Assembly: GCA_038527485.1 (NCBI GenBank)
Contig: JBCBFT010000011.1
Location: forward strand, 37,225-101,224
DNA: 64,000 bases
Direction: 5' to 3'
Source of the DNA: JALEFZ01 sp038527485
GTDB lineage: Bacteria; Bacteroidota; Bacteroidia; J057
This document shows, in pieces, positions 16,710 to 26,124 of the stretch (position 1 is its first letter; the number at the start of each line of letters is the position of its first letter). Below the pieces are notes generated by a model. The model made no database searches. It was not told where the DNA came from and was given only the letters and a program-made list of their open reading frames with translations. Position numbers and translations under genes: made by a program.

Positions 16710-17693
16710 TTAATCCATCAATTTGTCCACGATATGATCGGTCGTGATACCCTCTGCATCTGCTGTAAAGCTTGCCACAATACGGTGTCTGAGTACAGAA
16801 GCTGCTACGTCTTTCACCTCTTGGATATCGGGTGCATACTTCCCTCTCAATAAAGCTTGAGCCTTTGCTGCAAGGATCAGATACTGCGAAGCACGTGGTC
16901 CTGCCCCCCAAGTCACCAGATCCTTGATGTGCTCGGGTGCGTGTGGTGTGTTGATACGTGTTTTATTGACGAGGTTGACTGCGTAAGTAATCACGTTATC
17001 TGTCACAGGCACTTGACGAACGAGATTTTGGAAGAAAATGATCTCTTCGTGGGTCAAAACAGGATTGACCTGAGGTTTTTCGTTTGTCGTCGTACGCTTT
17101 ACGATTTCGATTTCTTCTTCGATAGAAGGGTAGTTTACCGTGAGGTTGAACATGAAGCGGTCCAATTGGGCCTCTGGCAATGGATAGGTTCCTTCCTGCT
17201 CGATCGGGTTTTGCGTCGCCAACACGAAGAAAGGAGCTTCCAGCACATGGTTTTCACCTGCGATGGTCACACGCTTTTCCTGCATGGCCTCCAATAAGGC
17301 TGCCTGCGTCTTGGGCGGGGTACGGTTAATCTCATCCGCCAAAATAATGTTGGCAAAGATCGGTCCCTTGATGAACTTGAAATATTTCTTGTTCGTATCC
17401 TCGTCAATTTCCAGGATCTCCGTACCCACAATATCCGAGGGCATGAGGTCAGGGGTAAACTGGATACGATTGAAATTGAGATCTAAGGCTTGGGCAATGG
17501 TACTGATCAGGAGGGTCTTGGCAAGACCAGGCACGCCTACGAGTAGGGTGTGACCTTTGCAAAACAGGGCAATCAATAATTTCTCGATTACTTCATCCTG
17601 ACCAATAATAACTTTTCCTATCTCTTGCTTCAGCTCCTTGTACTTCTGCGCCAGTGCATCTGCCGCTTCCACTTCCGATTGATATTTCTGCAT
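16710..17693 (-). CDS. MoxR family AAA+ ATPase
   Basis: 327 aa. Walker A GVPGLAKTLL, Walker B ILADEINRTPPKTQAALLEAMQE, sensor 1 FFVLATQNPIEQEGTYPLPEAQLDRF, and the C-terminal GPRASQYLILAAKAQALLRG of MoxR proteins. These ATPases act as chaperones that mature other proteins, often with VWA-domain partners encoded next door; no VWA gene is seen here. Its ATG overlaps the surA stop in TAATG, indicating translational coupling with the folding operon. Confidence 0.92.
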   Translation of the reverse strand: MQKYQSEVEAADALAQKYKELKQEIGKVIIGQDEVIEKLLIALFCKGHTLLVGVPGLAKTLLISTIAQALDLNFNRIQFTPDLMPSDIVGTEILEIDEDTNKKYFKFIKGPIFANIILADEINRTPPKTQAALLEAMQEKRVTIAGENHVLEAPFFVLATQNPIEQEGTYPLPEAQLDRFMFNLTVNYPSIEEEIEIVKRTTTNEKPQVNPVLTHEEIIFFQNLVRQVPVTDNVITYAVNLVNKTRINTPHAPEHIKDLVTWGAGPRASQYLILAAKAQALLRGKYAPDIQEVKDVAASVLRHRIVASFTADAEGITTDHIVDKLMD

Positions 17694-19039
17694 TACTCAA
17701 GCCAATTTTTTAAGGCGTTCTGACATTCAGTGGGTTTGATGTCAATATAGATATTTTTCTTAGCGTCCTCTAACCATTTCTCAAAATTTTCGGCACGCTT
17801 AGCAAGTAAAGCGGCGTTTCGGATCTTTTGATAGTCGTCTTCCAAATTGGGTCGGTGAGGATCTACCTTTGACTTGAGAAATAATACATGGAAAGCACGA
17901 GAACCATCAGGCAATCGATACTCCAATGGCTTAGAGATTTCTCCTGACTTCATCTCATCGATCTTGAAATACATGTCAGGGTCTAGGGCATCCATAGGGA
18001 TTTTGAGTTCCTGCGTTTGAGGGTTGGAGATACATCCTCCACACTGACTAGAAATTCTGTCTTGCGAGTACACAATGGCTGCCTGCTCAAAGGTCAAGGA
18101 ATCCGTATTGACCAGCTTCATGATGCTGTTGAGGGAGTCGATGGCGACGGAGTCACCATTGGGAGAGTAACGCAAGCGCTTCAAGATGTGGCTGGCTGTC
18201 ACGACTTCTCCGCGACGCTTTTCTAGCTTCACAATGTGTACCCCAAACTCCGTTTCAAATGGCTGTGAGATCTCGCCTGGACGCATGTTGAAGACTACTT
18301 CTTCAAATTTGGGGACCATCATCCCACGACCAAACTCGCCCAGACTACCCTTCGAGCGCAATGCATTAGGTTCATCGCTGTTGCGGGAAGCGAGATACCC
18401 AAAGTTATCTCCTTCGTCTAGCACTTGACTCCTCAGATCATTGAGGAGATCGTAGGCGGCCTCTCGGCTTTCTTCTGAGTAAGGAGGCTTCACTACGATA
18501 TGGTTGATCTGCACCTCTGCTGGAAGCAAGCCCAGGCTATCCTTAGGGATCTGGTCAAAGTATTCTCTTACTTCCTTGGGCGTGATGTCCGTCTCTGCCT
18601 CAATTGCTCCACGCTGGCGGTTGATGAGGAGTTCCTTGCGGATATCTGCACGGATGTCTTCTCTAAACTGTGAGACAGATTTGCCGTAGATTTTTTCAAA
18701 TTCAGCTACAGGCACCTGTTGCAGAATGTACTCCATCCTACGTACCAGTTCGCCTTCTACCTCTCCATCGCTCACCTCGATGCTGTCCTGCTTGGCTTTG
18801 TCTAGAAGAAGTTTATTCACAATCAAGCCTTCCATCACCTGACAACGGAGCGTCCCATCGTCTTTTTGACCGTTGATGATGAGATAGTTATACTGATTAT
18901 CAATATCAGATTCTAGGACAATATCGTCCCCAATCACAGCAATGATCCGATCAACCGTTTGCTGTGCAAAGCTTGTGCTCATGCAGAATATGCTCACAAG
19001 CGCCAGACGCCACAAAAGAGACATTGATGTTAATTTCAT
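17693..19039 (-). CDS. surA: SurA-like periplasmic peptidylprolyl isomerase/chaperone
   Basis: 448 aa from ATG at 19039 (MKLTSMSLLWRLALVSIFCMSTSFAQ, a signal peptide); the frame stays open to 19156 but the extra 39 residues would hide it. N-terminal SurA chaperone domain (VDRIIAVIGDDIVLESDID...), then two parvulin domains: one at about 170-270 (EVQINHIVVKPPYSEESREAA, FGRGMMVPKFEEVVFNMRPGEIS, FGVHIVKLEKRRGE) and one following (ASHILKRLRYSP...). Folds outer-membrane proteins in the periplasm. Third gene of the PPIase operon and overlapping moxR by one base. Confidence 0.9.
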   Translation of the reverse strand: MKLTSMSLLWRLALVSIFCMSTSFAQQTVDRIIAVIGDDIVLESDIDNQYNYLIINGQKDDGTLRCQVMEGLIVNKLLLDKAKQDSIEVSDGEVEGELVRRMEYILQQVPVAEFEKIYGKSVSQFREDIRADIRKELLINRQRGAIEAETDITPKEVREYFDQIPKDSLGLLPAEVQINHIVVKPPYSEESREAAYDLLNDLRSQVLDEGDNFGYLASRNSDEPNALRSKGSLGEFGRGMMVPKFEEVVFNMRPGEISQPFETEFGVHIVKLEKRRGEVVTASHILKRLRYSPNGDSVAIDSLNSIMKLVNTDSLTFEQAAIVYSQDRISSQCGGCISNPQTQELKIPMDALDPDMYFKIDEMKSGEISKPLEYRLPDGSRAFHVLFLKSKVDPHRPNLEDDYQKIRNAALLAKRAENFEKWLEDAKKNIYIDIKPTECQNALKNWLE

Positions 19040-19169
19040 AATTATATACAGATATCCGTAAAGCGTTGATTTGATGGAGTAGAACTTTTTTCTCCAATGC
19101 TCAACTATATTAAGTGAAATAACAAATGCGAAACGACAGTTCTCGCAGTCTGCCATCTTATATCATGCA

Positions 19170-20072
19170 TTACTTCGCGAACACTTTGGCTCGCTGTGTT
19201 GCTTTCGCTTCCTGTACCAGTCGGGCAATGTATTGCTCAACCAGTGCTTGCTTCCGTTGGTTTTGAATGATCAATTTGATCTGGCCTTTTACCATCACCA
19301 GTGGCATCGTCTCCCCTGCATCAATGACATCAATCATTTTAAAGAAATCATAGTAGGTTGTGTCATTGTTCTTGTGTGCATAAGGATACACATTTCCTTT
19401 GACTGCCTTGCGGATATTTCCAAAGTAATAACCCTGTGCATACTCCATGAGTGCTCTTTCGTTTACATACGTACTGTCGAGCTTGTAGCTATCTGCAGAT
19501 TCGGCAGCATAGGCGATCAGTTCGTCTATGGTCTCCTGGTCCTTTGCTCCCATTTGATTGACGACCTGATATTGGCGGTCCAATTTGGTATCTAAATGAA
19601 AGAACTGATAAAACGCTTCATTGCTTTCGAACTTCTCTGGAAACTTCAGATAATACTCTCTCAAATCAGCTTCACTTACCTGAAACTTATCTGCATTTTG
19701 TCCGATAAGCCACTGACCAAAAGCTTGCTCCCGCAATGTATGTGCATAGGCATCTACCTTTGGCTGGATTTCCTCATCCAATCCTAGGATTGTCCGTTTA
19801 GCAGCTTCGTCTACCGCTCGGTCTTCTATCCATTGCTCGATGTACTCCTTGGCAAAGCGTGCGCTGTCTGCCATAGAAACACTATCTGGGATAAAATAAT
19901 CCAACTCCTGGCGAAACAAAGACCGTTCTCCAAAAGTAGCAACAACCTCTGACTTGGTTCCCGCTTTCTGATTATTGCAGCTCGTCATTCCAGCTAACAG
20001 TGAGACGGAGAATACAAGGCAGAGGTTGTAAAGGGCAAAATTATTTGTACAATTTCTTAAATGCCTTCTCAT
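19170..20072 (-). CDS. SurA N-domain-like lipoprotein, peptidylprolyl isomerase-related
   Basis: 300 aa. Signal with lipobox-like LLAGMTSC near residue 32, so probably lipid-anchored. The N-terminal SurA/PpiC-type helical domain is visible (VVATFGERSLFRQELDYFIPDS, ...YLKFPEKFES), but a complete parvulin catalytic domain is not obvious. Start at 20072 overlaps the 3' end of the upstream PPIase gene by 32 bp, so coupling is likely. In Bacteroidota this degenerate member commonly sits between two full PPIases. Probable periplasmic chaperone for outer-membrane proteins. Confidence 0.78.
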   Translation of the reverse strand: MRRHLRNCTNNFALYNLCLVFSVSLLAGMTSCNNQKAGTKSEVVATFGERSLFRQELDYFIPDSVSMADSARFAKEYIEQWIEDRAVDEAAKRTILGLDEEIQPKVDAYAHTLREQAFGQWLIGQNADKFQVSEADLREYYLKFPEKFESNEAFYQFFHLDTKLDRQYQVVNQMGAKDQETIDELIAYAAESADSYKLDSTYVNERALMEYAQGYYFGNIRKAVKGNVYPYAHKNNDTTYYDFFKMIDVIDAGETMPLVMVKGQIKLIIQNQRKQALVEQYIARLVQEAKATQRAKVFAK

Positions 20073-22032
20073 TGATCTTTACAGGATATGTTTGTGCCAA
20101 TTCGTCTAACCATGTCTGCTCCAGATAATCTTGGTAGCGGGTGATACACTCTGATTTGGCTTCGTCAAATGTCTTGATTCCTTCGGGACGTTTATCCTCT
20201 ATTACGATGACTCGATAGAAAGAGCTGGCGGACAGCGGGTCAGAAATATATCCTTTCTCCTGCCCAAAAATCGCTTCGTCTAAGCCTCCTGCACCTTTCT
20301 CATACGTCTGAGAGGTTATACGCACATTGATGGGAGAGTTGTCATTGAAAGCAGAGTCGATTTGTTGATCTGTCATCCCCATTTCCAGTGCTTCTTTCAC
20401 TTTCACCATTGCCTCTTCGGTCTCTGCACGATATTCACGAACATCTAACCTTTCATTGGCTTTAAATGATTCCTTATTCGCCTCGTAGTATACTTCTAGA
20501 CCTGTCGTATCTTGTACGGCTTTTTTCCAGACCTTTTGCTCCATCAGCGTGAAAAGGAGAATACCATCGCGATATTCTTGTAGCAGATTGCGGAAGTCTT
20601 CATTTTTATTGGGAAGCTGTGCTTCCTCGTAGGCCAGCAATTCACCCTCTAAGTACGTATTAAAAACCTGATCTACAGCATCTGATGGGCTTAGACGGGG
20701 AAAACGCAAGCGTCGACTGCTGTATACGTCGATCATGTCTTGCACAGTAGCTTCAAAGTCTTCGCCTAAGGTAAAGAGCTTCTTGGCCATCAGTTCATCC
20801 ATCGTAGAATCGGGTCTCCAGCCTCCACGAGCAAATCGCCCATCTACAACTTCCTTCAATTCTTGAATGGGACCGTCAAAGCTCTGGTAGTTATTGTCCG
20901 TTTTGATACGCTCCAAAAGCGCATTTCGGCTGATCTGCGCTCGGCTGTCACGCGAGATCTTCTGCTTAAGCTGAGGTCTTGATTCATCAAAACTTCCCAA
21001 GCCTTCGACTTCAGTCACTGTCAGGATATGAAAGCCATAAGGAGTCTGGAAAGGCTCCGAATAGGCATCTTTGCTGAGCTTCATTTTGATATCTTCCATC
21101 ACAGGAAGCAGACGCCCTGTTCCGAGATCTCCCCCACGGCTAGCTGTATTAGGATCATCTGAATATTGACTTGCGAGATCGGCAAATGCATCGCCCCCTT
21201 TCAGCTTTTCATAGATTTCATTGATGATCTTTTCTGCTTGGGCTTCATCCTTGGCACTGTAGCGATCTCCGATCCGCACGATGATGTGTGCCGCTTGCTT
21301 AGTTCCTTCATTCTTGATCCTGTCATTGACCTTTACGATGTGATATCCAAACTGCGTACGAATGGGCGTAGAGACTTCGTCTACTTCAGTAGTAAAAGCC
21401 GCTGTCTCAAAAGGATATACCATGGCAAATGCTGAAAAATATCCCAGATTTCCTTTGTTTTCTTTGGCAGAAGGGTCCTCAGAGTATCGCTCTGCCATCA
21501 GATCAAAAGACTTGCCATCTTTGACGATAGAATCGCGCAAAGACAAAATCCGTTCATACGCCTTCATAGTATCAGAAGGAATCGCATCCTCTGCCACACG
21601 AATCAGCAGATGACTTGCGTTGACGAGCTCCTGCGAGCGATCAAAAGCTTCCTGGATCAGCTTCTCTTCTACATCCTTGGCAGAGAGATAAGGCTGTACC
21701 AGTTGTTTCTTGTACTGATTGAACTCTCGCTGGAAAGCTTCTGTGTCTTGTAGACCTTGCGCTTCTGCGGCAAAGACTTTCCGCTTGAAATTGATGTAAA
21801 GGTCAAGGTACTCACGATATTGCTCGGGGGTATGTGCCTGCACAGCTTCCATTCCTCCATTATTTTTCGCATATACTCGCTCAAACTCAGCCTTCGTGAC
21901 CGTACCTTGGTCAAAAGTGAGGAGCGAAACTTGTTTTTTCTTCTTCTTCTTTTTCGGTTGCGCAGCAGCTGGAGCTACAAGTCCAACGGCCAATACCAAG
22001 TGCAGCAGATACAATAGGATGCTTCTGTACAT
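20041..22032 (-). CDS. Periplasmic peptidylprolyl isomerase with two parvulin domains (PpiD/SurA-like)
   Basis: 663 aa. Signal peptide MYRSILLYLLHLVLAVGLVAPAAA followed by a poly-Lys stretch. Helical N-terminal domain, then parvulin 1 (about 135-235: NASHLLIRVAEDAIPSDT, YSEDPSAKENKGNLGYFS, FGYHIVKVNDR) and parvulin 2 (about 240-340: AAHIIVRIGDR, YSDDPNTASRGGDLG, YGFHILTVTEVEG). The long C-terminal half (350-663) is helical. First gene of the operon and probably the main folding factor. A TAAATTTG box lies 37 bp upstream. Confidence 0.88.
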   Translation of the reverse strand: MYRSILLYLLHLVLAVGLVAPAAAQPKKKKKKKQVSLLTFDQGTVTKAEFERVYAKNNGGMEAVQAHTPEQYREYLDLYINFKRKVFAAEAQGLQDTEAFQREFNQYKKQLVQPYLSAKDVEEKLIQEAFDRSQELVNASHLLIRVAEDAIPSDTMKAYERILSLRDSIVKDGKSFDLMAERYSEDPSAKENKGNLGYFSAFAMVYPFETAAFTTEVDEVSTPIRTQFGYHIVKVNDRIKNEGTKQAAHIIVRIGDRYSAKDEAQAEKIINEIYEKLKGGDAFADLASQYSDDPNTASRGGDLGTGRLLPVMEDIKMKLSKDAYSEPFQTPYGFHILTVTEVEGLGSFDESRPQLKQKISRDSRAQISRNALLERIKTDNNYQSFDGPIQELKEVVDGRFARGGWRPDSTMDELMAKKLFTLGEDFEATVQDMIDVYSSRRLRFPRLSPSDAVDQVFNTYLEGELLAYEEAQLPNKNEDFRNLLQEYRDGILLFTLMEQKVWKKAVQDTTGLEVYYEANKESFKANERLDVREYRAETEEAMVKVKEALEMGMTDQQIDSAFNDNSPINVRITSQTYEKGAGGLDEAIFGQEKGYISDPLSASSFYRVIVIEDKRPEGIKTFDEAKSECITRYQDYLEQTWLDELAQTYPVKINEKAFKKLYK

Positions 22033-22068
22033 AGGTGAATCTGTCGTTTATCAAATTTTTAAGCTGAG

Positions 22069-22076
22069 CAAATTTA
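22069..22076 (-). promoter_or_regulatory. Bacteroidota -7 box candidate (TAAATTTG) for the PPIase operon
   Basis: Exact match to the Bacteroidota -7 consensus TAnnTTTG, about 37 bp upstream of the first gene's ATG. No convincing TTTG -33 box at the usual distance, so confidence is modest. Confidence 0.4.
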
Positions 22077-22319
22077 GTAATATGAACCAATTAAAGAAAT
22101 GCAGGGAAATGCATCTGTCTTCTATATCGAAATCTCAAGCCTTCTATCCTCATATTTCCCCTCTATTTGTACAAACGAAAACTATTTATCCTCTTTCAGA
22201 TTTATACTCATGAAAAGTAGGAAGGAAAATAAAAAAACTAAGGCTAGAATAAACTTCTTTCCTAATTTTGCGCGATCATGAATATGACAAAGAGGCAAGA
22301 CGAAAGGACATCTTGTCAT

Positions 22320-22336
22320 TGGCATACATTGTGCCA
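22320..22336. promoter_or_regulatory. Inverted repeat TGGCA-N7-TGCCA upstream of grpE
   Basis: Five-base inverted repeat arms with a 7-bp spacer, 52 bp before the grpE ATG, in the 355-bp divergent region shared with the PPIase operon. It also has GG-N10-GC spacing like a sigma-54 promoter, but the inner bases match that consensus poorly. Could be a stress-regulator site; not a CIRCE element. Confidence 0.3.
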
Positions 22337-22387
22337 CTCATTTTTGAATAAAAAATCTTATAGATTGCTGAAAATCATCCCATACCT

Positions 22388-23047
22388 ATGAATGAAGAGC
22401 TGAAAGACCAAAAGGTATCTCCTGAACAAGAGGCAGAGACCACGCAGCAGGAGGAGAACGTAGGAGGAGAAGCACAAAACCAGACAGAAGCACAAGCTGA
22501 AGGCAAAGACGCGGGCACTCAGACGGCATCCGAGGCGGATGCAGACAAAACACCTGAAGATCTGGATACAGCCATGGAAATTATCGCAAATCTTCAGCTC
22601 GCGATGCGTGAAAAAGATCGGAAGCTTTCAGAAGAACAAGACATCAACATGCGTCTTCAAGCAGATTTTGTCAACTTCCGCAAGCGTAAAGAGAAAGAAA
22701 CACGTGATACTGTTCGCTTCGCTAATGAAGACCTATTGATCACGCTTCTTCCCATCCTTGACAATTTCGACCGTACCCTTTCTGCCATCGAAAAGACTGA
22801 CAATTTGACAGCTATCAAAGAAGGGATTACCCTTGTCAGCAATAGCATGAAAAAGCAATTGGGCAAGATCGGGTTAGAGATTCTTGAAACAAAAGGAAAG
22901 CCTTTCGATTCTGCTATCCATGAAGCCATCGCCACTGTACCTGCACCAGCAGAAGATCAGCAGGGAATCATCATAGATGAGATTGAGAGGGGATATAAAC
23001 TCAAGGATAAGGTAATCCGCTTTGCAAAAGTGGTTGTCGGTGAGTAG
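22388..23047 (+). CDS. grpE: Nucleotide exchange factor GrpE
   Basis: 219 aa. Acidic, Gln/Glu-rich disordered N-terminus (1-65), long coiled coil (about 66-130 with LQADFVNFRKRKEKE) and the compact beta domain carrying the family signature DNFDRTLSA, GKPFDSAIHEAI and RGYKLKDKVIRFAKVVVGE. It releases ADP from DnaK. Followed by dnaJ after an unusually long 390-bp gap, so the two may have separate promoters. Confidence 0.96.
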   Translation: MNEELKDQKVSPEQEAETTQQEENVGGEAQNQTEAQAEGKDAGTQTASEADADKTPEDLDTAMEIIANLQLAMREKDRKLSEEQDINMRLQADFVNFRKRKEKETRDTVRFANEDLLITLLPILDNFDRTLSAIEKTDNLTAIKEGITLVSNSMKKQLGKIGLEILETKGKPFDSAIHEAIATVPAPAEDQQGIIIDEIERGYKLKDKVIRFAKVVVGE

Positions 23048-23437
23048 CAAAAAGATAGATTGGATAGGGATTCCTGTCCTAAGTTTAAATTAAGTAGACA
23101 GACAGATGTAAGAGATCATCCCGTGAGAGATTTCGTTACGCTCAAGACATCAGACTTTAATGTATGGATAGTCAAGACGTAAATTATTCCACATAACCTG
23201 TTTACATATGTCTACTCATTTAACTTAATCGACTTAAGAAATCAAGATATACGTAAGAGAAGAAGTCTTCCACAGCAATACTTTAAGTCTCTTGTCTTAC
23301 GTCTCAACATCTGACCTATTTCTCATAAGGGATTTATGCCAGTAACTATTTAGTTAAAGACTGGTTTTCTCTGTCAGTTGGTAAAAGTCAAAAGGTCTCA
23401 TTTTTTACATGCCCACAAGGGCTGACCCAATTTAGTT
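23048..23437. other. Long grpE-dnaJ spacer
   Basis: 390 bp with no plausible coding frame. It holds several imperfectly repeated words of the type gtaagag, agtctt and cttacgtctcaacatct, the last resembling a stretch near 4208-4226. No terminator with a good T run was seen after grpE. Possibly a dnaJ promoter region or relic repeat. Confidence 0.4.
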
Positions 23438-24589
23438 ATGGCAAAAAGAGATTATTACGAGGTACTTGGGGTCGAGAAGGCAGCCACAAAGGATGAGTTG
23501 AAGAAAGCTTATCGCAAAATGGCTATCAAATATCACCCTGACAAGAACCCAGACAATAAAGAAGCTGAAGACAAATTTAAAGAAGCTGCGGAGGCCTACG
23601 AGGTATTAAGTGATGATCAGAAGCGGGCGCAGTACGATCGATTTGGGCATGCAGGCCTAGGTGGTACTGGAGGATTTAGCGGTTCGGGCAACTTTGAAGA
23701 CATCTTCAGCCAATTCAGCGATATTTTTGGAGACAGTGCATTTGGAGATGTCTTTGGAGGACGCGGAGGCGGGGGTCGTCGTCGTCGCAGACGTGGTCAG
23801 CGCGGATCAGATATCCGTATCAAGCTCAAGATGAATTTGCACCAAGTCGCCACAGGCGTAGAGAAAAAGATCAAGATCCCTCGCAAAATTGCGTGCGAAG
23901 CATGTTATGGCACAGGTGCTGAAAATGGGACCGCCTTCACGGTATGTCCCACATGTAATGGACAAGGTGAAATTCGTCAGCAAGCAGGAGGGGGGTTCTT
24001 CCAGCAGATTGTCGTCACGACCTGTCCTACTTGCCAGGGAGAGGGTAAAATCATCTCCCGCAGCTGTAATGTCTGCGAAGGATCAGGACGTGTAGATACA
24101 GAGGAGGTCGTGAATATTCCCATCCCCGCAGGTGTAGAGGATGGCATGAACCTCAAGATGTCTGGTAAAGGAAATGCAGGACTGAGAGGTGGGCCAAGTG
24201 GAGATCTGATCATTCAAATCGAAGAAGAACCCTCAGAATTATTTGAACGAGATGGTGACAACTTAATTCATGAGCTCTTCATCAGTTTTCCTGATGCTGC
24301 GCTGGGTAAGCAAGTAGAGATTCCGACATTAGACAATAAAGTACGAATCAAGATCCCCGCAGGTACTCAGAGTGGAAAAATTGTTCGTTTGAAAGGAAAG
24401 GGACTGACCAACATCAATGGATACGGAACAGGCAATCTGCTCGTCCACATCAATGTATGGACCCCCGAAAATCTAACAGGCGAGGAGAAAAAAACGCTAG
24501 AACGACTGAGAGAGGCCAATAACTTTCAACCCACGCCCTCTAAAGAGCAAAAAGGACTGTTTTCGCGTATTCGAGAATATTTTAACTAA
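23438..24589 (+). CDS. dnaJ: Chaperone DnaJ
   Basis: 383 aa type I DnaJ. J domain (1-70) with the HPD motif in YHPDKNPDNKE, Gly/Phe-rich linker (75-130, including a run of Arg after GGGGRRRRR), zinc domain with four CxxCxGxG repeats (CEACYGTG, CPTCNGQG, CPTCQGEG, CNVCEGSG), and C-terminal substrate-binding domains ending GLFSRIREYFN. It stimulates DnaK and delivers substrates. Pairs functionally with grpE upstream; dnaK is not in the window. Confidence 0.97.
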   Translation: MAKRDYYEVLGVEKAATKDELKKAYRKMAIKYHPDKNPDNKEAEDKFKEAAEAYEVLSDDQKRAQYDRFGHAGLGGTGGFSGSGNFEDIFSQFSDIFGDSAFGDVFGGRGGGGRRRRRRGQRGSDIRIKLKMNLHQVATGVEKKIKIPRKIACEACYGTGAENGTAFTVCPTCNGQGEIRQQAGGGFFQQIVVTTCPTCQGEGKIISRSCNVCEGSGRVDTEEVVNIPIPAGVEDGMNLKMSGKGNAGLRGGPSGDLIIQIEEEPSELFERDGDNLIHELFISFPDAALGKQVEIPTLDNKVRIKIPAGTQSGKIVRLKGKGLTNINGYGTGNLLVHINVWTPENLTGEEKKTLERLREANNFQPTPSKEQKGLFSRIREYFN

Positions 24590-25119
24590 TTCAAATCTAA
24601 GGTACGAGTAGTCGATTTTCTACTTTGCAAAAGGTTTGAGTATATCTCGTGCGAGCCCTTGAGTACCCAATGTATTCAGGGGCTCATGCTATTTGTAAGT
24701 ACCTACACAGAACACCCCCAACTCCAGATTGTATCTGGAGCGTATGCGAAGCTTCAGCTATAAACTGAAGGGGGCCAGCTACAGGCATCGCAGACAATAA
24801 AAGTGGCTAAATTACACCATCTCTTTTGAGAAGGAGCCTTCAGATTGGCCTGAGTACATGGCTGGGCCAATGTAGGACTTCTCACAAAAAAAATACTTCC
24901 TCCCCAACACGCGCAGTCCAATTTTCGTATATTGAGTTGTTACCTTGGATACTACATTTTTGACCTGTGTAAGACTTTATTTGAACCTTGAGTCCAAAAG
25001 AAGCTTATCAATATATAAGACAGTGAGTTTTAAGGAGTAAAGACACACAGTTTTTCCTTCTCACTCAAAAACTCTGCTTCCAGCCGCCAGCTTGCGACTG
25101 GCACAATAAAACACTTGGT
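24590..25119. other. Intergenic region holding a REP-like element
   Basis: 530 bp after dnaJ. GAGCCCTTGA/TTCAGGGGCTC near 24652-24685 can form a hairpin but lacks a T run. The REP-like palindrome pair at 24715-24774 is listed separately. No gene seen. Confidence 0.5.
24715..24774. repeat. REP-like palindrome pair
   Basis: Two adjacent hairpins: CTCCAGAT-TGT-ATCTGGAG (24722-24740) and CTTCAG-N7-CTGAAG (24752-24770), joined by a linker ending GCGAAG, all enclosed by CCCC/GGGG. The layout, hairpin-linker(CGAAG)-hairpin, recurs at 63892-63956 and is that of REP/BIME elements mobilised by IS200-like RAYT transposases. No transposase is in the window. Confidence 0.55.
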
Positions 25120-26097
25120 ATGGATCGGCAAAAGATACTGACATTCCTTGCATTTACTTTTGGTCTGGGCATTTTGGCAGCCTACCTGCCCAAGATGTTT
25201 TTCGACCCTCAATCCATGATATTCCCTTTTGTGGGTCCCATTGCATTTGCATGGACCCCCGCACTGGCAGCTATCCTCACACAGCAATGGGTCTACAAAG
25301 GCTCCATGGCAAAATACGGCTGGAATCGTAAACGCTATTCATTCCGCTGGATTGGCTTGACCATTCTGGTTCCTTTTGTCCTTGTCCTAGGTAGCTTAGG
25401 GGTCGTATTCCTGCTAGGCAATGTATTTCGTATCCCTGGTTTTGGAGAGGTCATCACTCAGACCATCGACCCAGAGTGGATCGCACAGTTTCCTCCTGTA
25501 TACAAGATGGACTTCATGAACCAATGGTTACTTCAACGTATGGGTGTTGATTCTATGCATGTGATCCAAGCACAGGGTCTTCCTAGTGAAATAGCCTCTC
25601 TACTCATTATGCTTACTGTGATTGGTTTGATTGCAGGTCTAACAGTAGGTATGATCTACACCGTAGGAGAAGAAGTAGGCTGGCGCGGATTCATGCTTAC
25701 TGAGACACGTAGCATGGGATTCATCGAGTCTAACTTTATCCTTGGAGGTCTCTGGGGCCTATGGAACTTGATCCCTTACACAGTCTACAACGACCTGACA
25801 CTCTTCCCATTATCGGATATGATCTGGGAGATGACAGCCATTGTCGGATTCTGTGTCGCGATGTCTTTTCCTTTGGCTTGGCTGGCACAGCGCACCCGTA
25901 GCATCTATGCCTCCGCTACAGTCACGAGTATCCTAAACAACGTCGGTGCCATGGGTATGATCTTCCTTTATGATGGACATTCACTCCTGACTTCCTCTAC
26001 TGGATTGGCAGGTATGATGGTCCTTCTTTTGGCGACATTCTTCATCATCCGATTCGACAAGAAATTTGTGAATGATTATCCCAATTTGTTTTATTAA
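25120..26097 (+). CDS. CPBP family intramembrane glutamic endopeptidase
   Basis: 325 aa with about eight hydrophobic segments. Catalytic motif 1 EEVGWRG at 184-190 (two Glu and Arg) matches the EExxxR signature of the CPBP/Abi family; later helices contain FILGGLWGLWNLIPY (motif 2 position) and a C-terminal Asn-bearing motif (TVTSILNN). Family members process prenylated or other membrane proteins or confer bacteriocin immunity. Substrate unknown. The MOSC gene follows 28 bp later on the same strand. Confidence 0.9.
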   Translation: MDRQKILTFLAFTFGLGILAAYLPKMFFDPQSMIFPFVGPIAFAWTPALAAILTQQWVYKGSMAKYGWNRKRYSFRWIGLTILVPFVLVLGSLGVVFLLGNVFRIPGFGEVITQTIDPEWIAQFPPVYKMDFMNQWLLQRMGVDSMHVIQAQGLPSEIASLLIMLTVIGLIAGLTVGMIYTVGEEVGWRGFMLTETRSMGFIESNFILGGLWGLWNLIPYTVYNDLTLFPLSDMIWEMTAIVGFCVAMSFPLAWLAQRTRSIYASATVTSILNNVGAMGMIFLYDGHSLLTSSTGLAGMMVLLLATFFIIRFDKKFVNDYPNLFY

Positions 26098-26124
26098 GCC
26101 ACTCTATAGGTTGTAGATTGCAAG

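Noticed and set aside
22320..22335. Sigma-54 promoter upstream of grpE
   Set aside because: GG-N10-GC spacing is present but the surrounding bases match TGGCAC-N5-TTGCA poorly; kept only as an inverted repeat.
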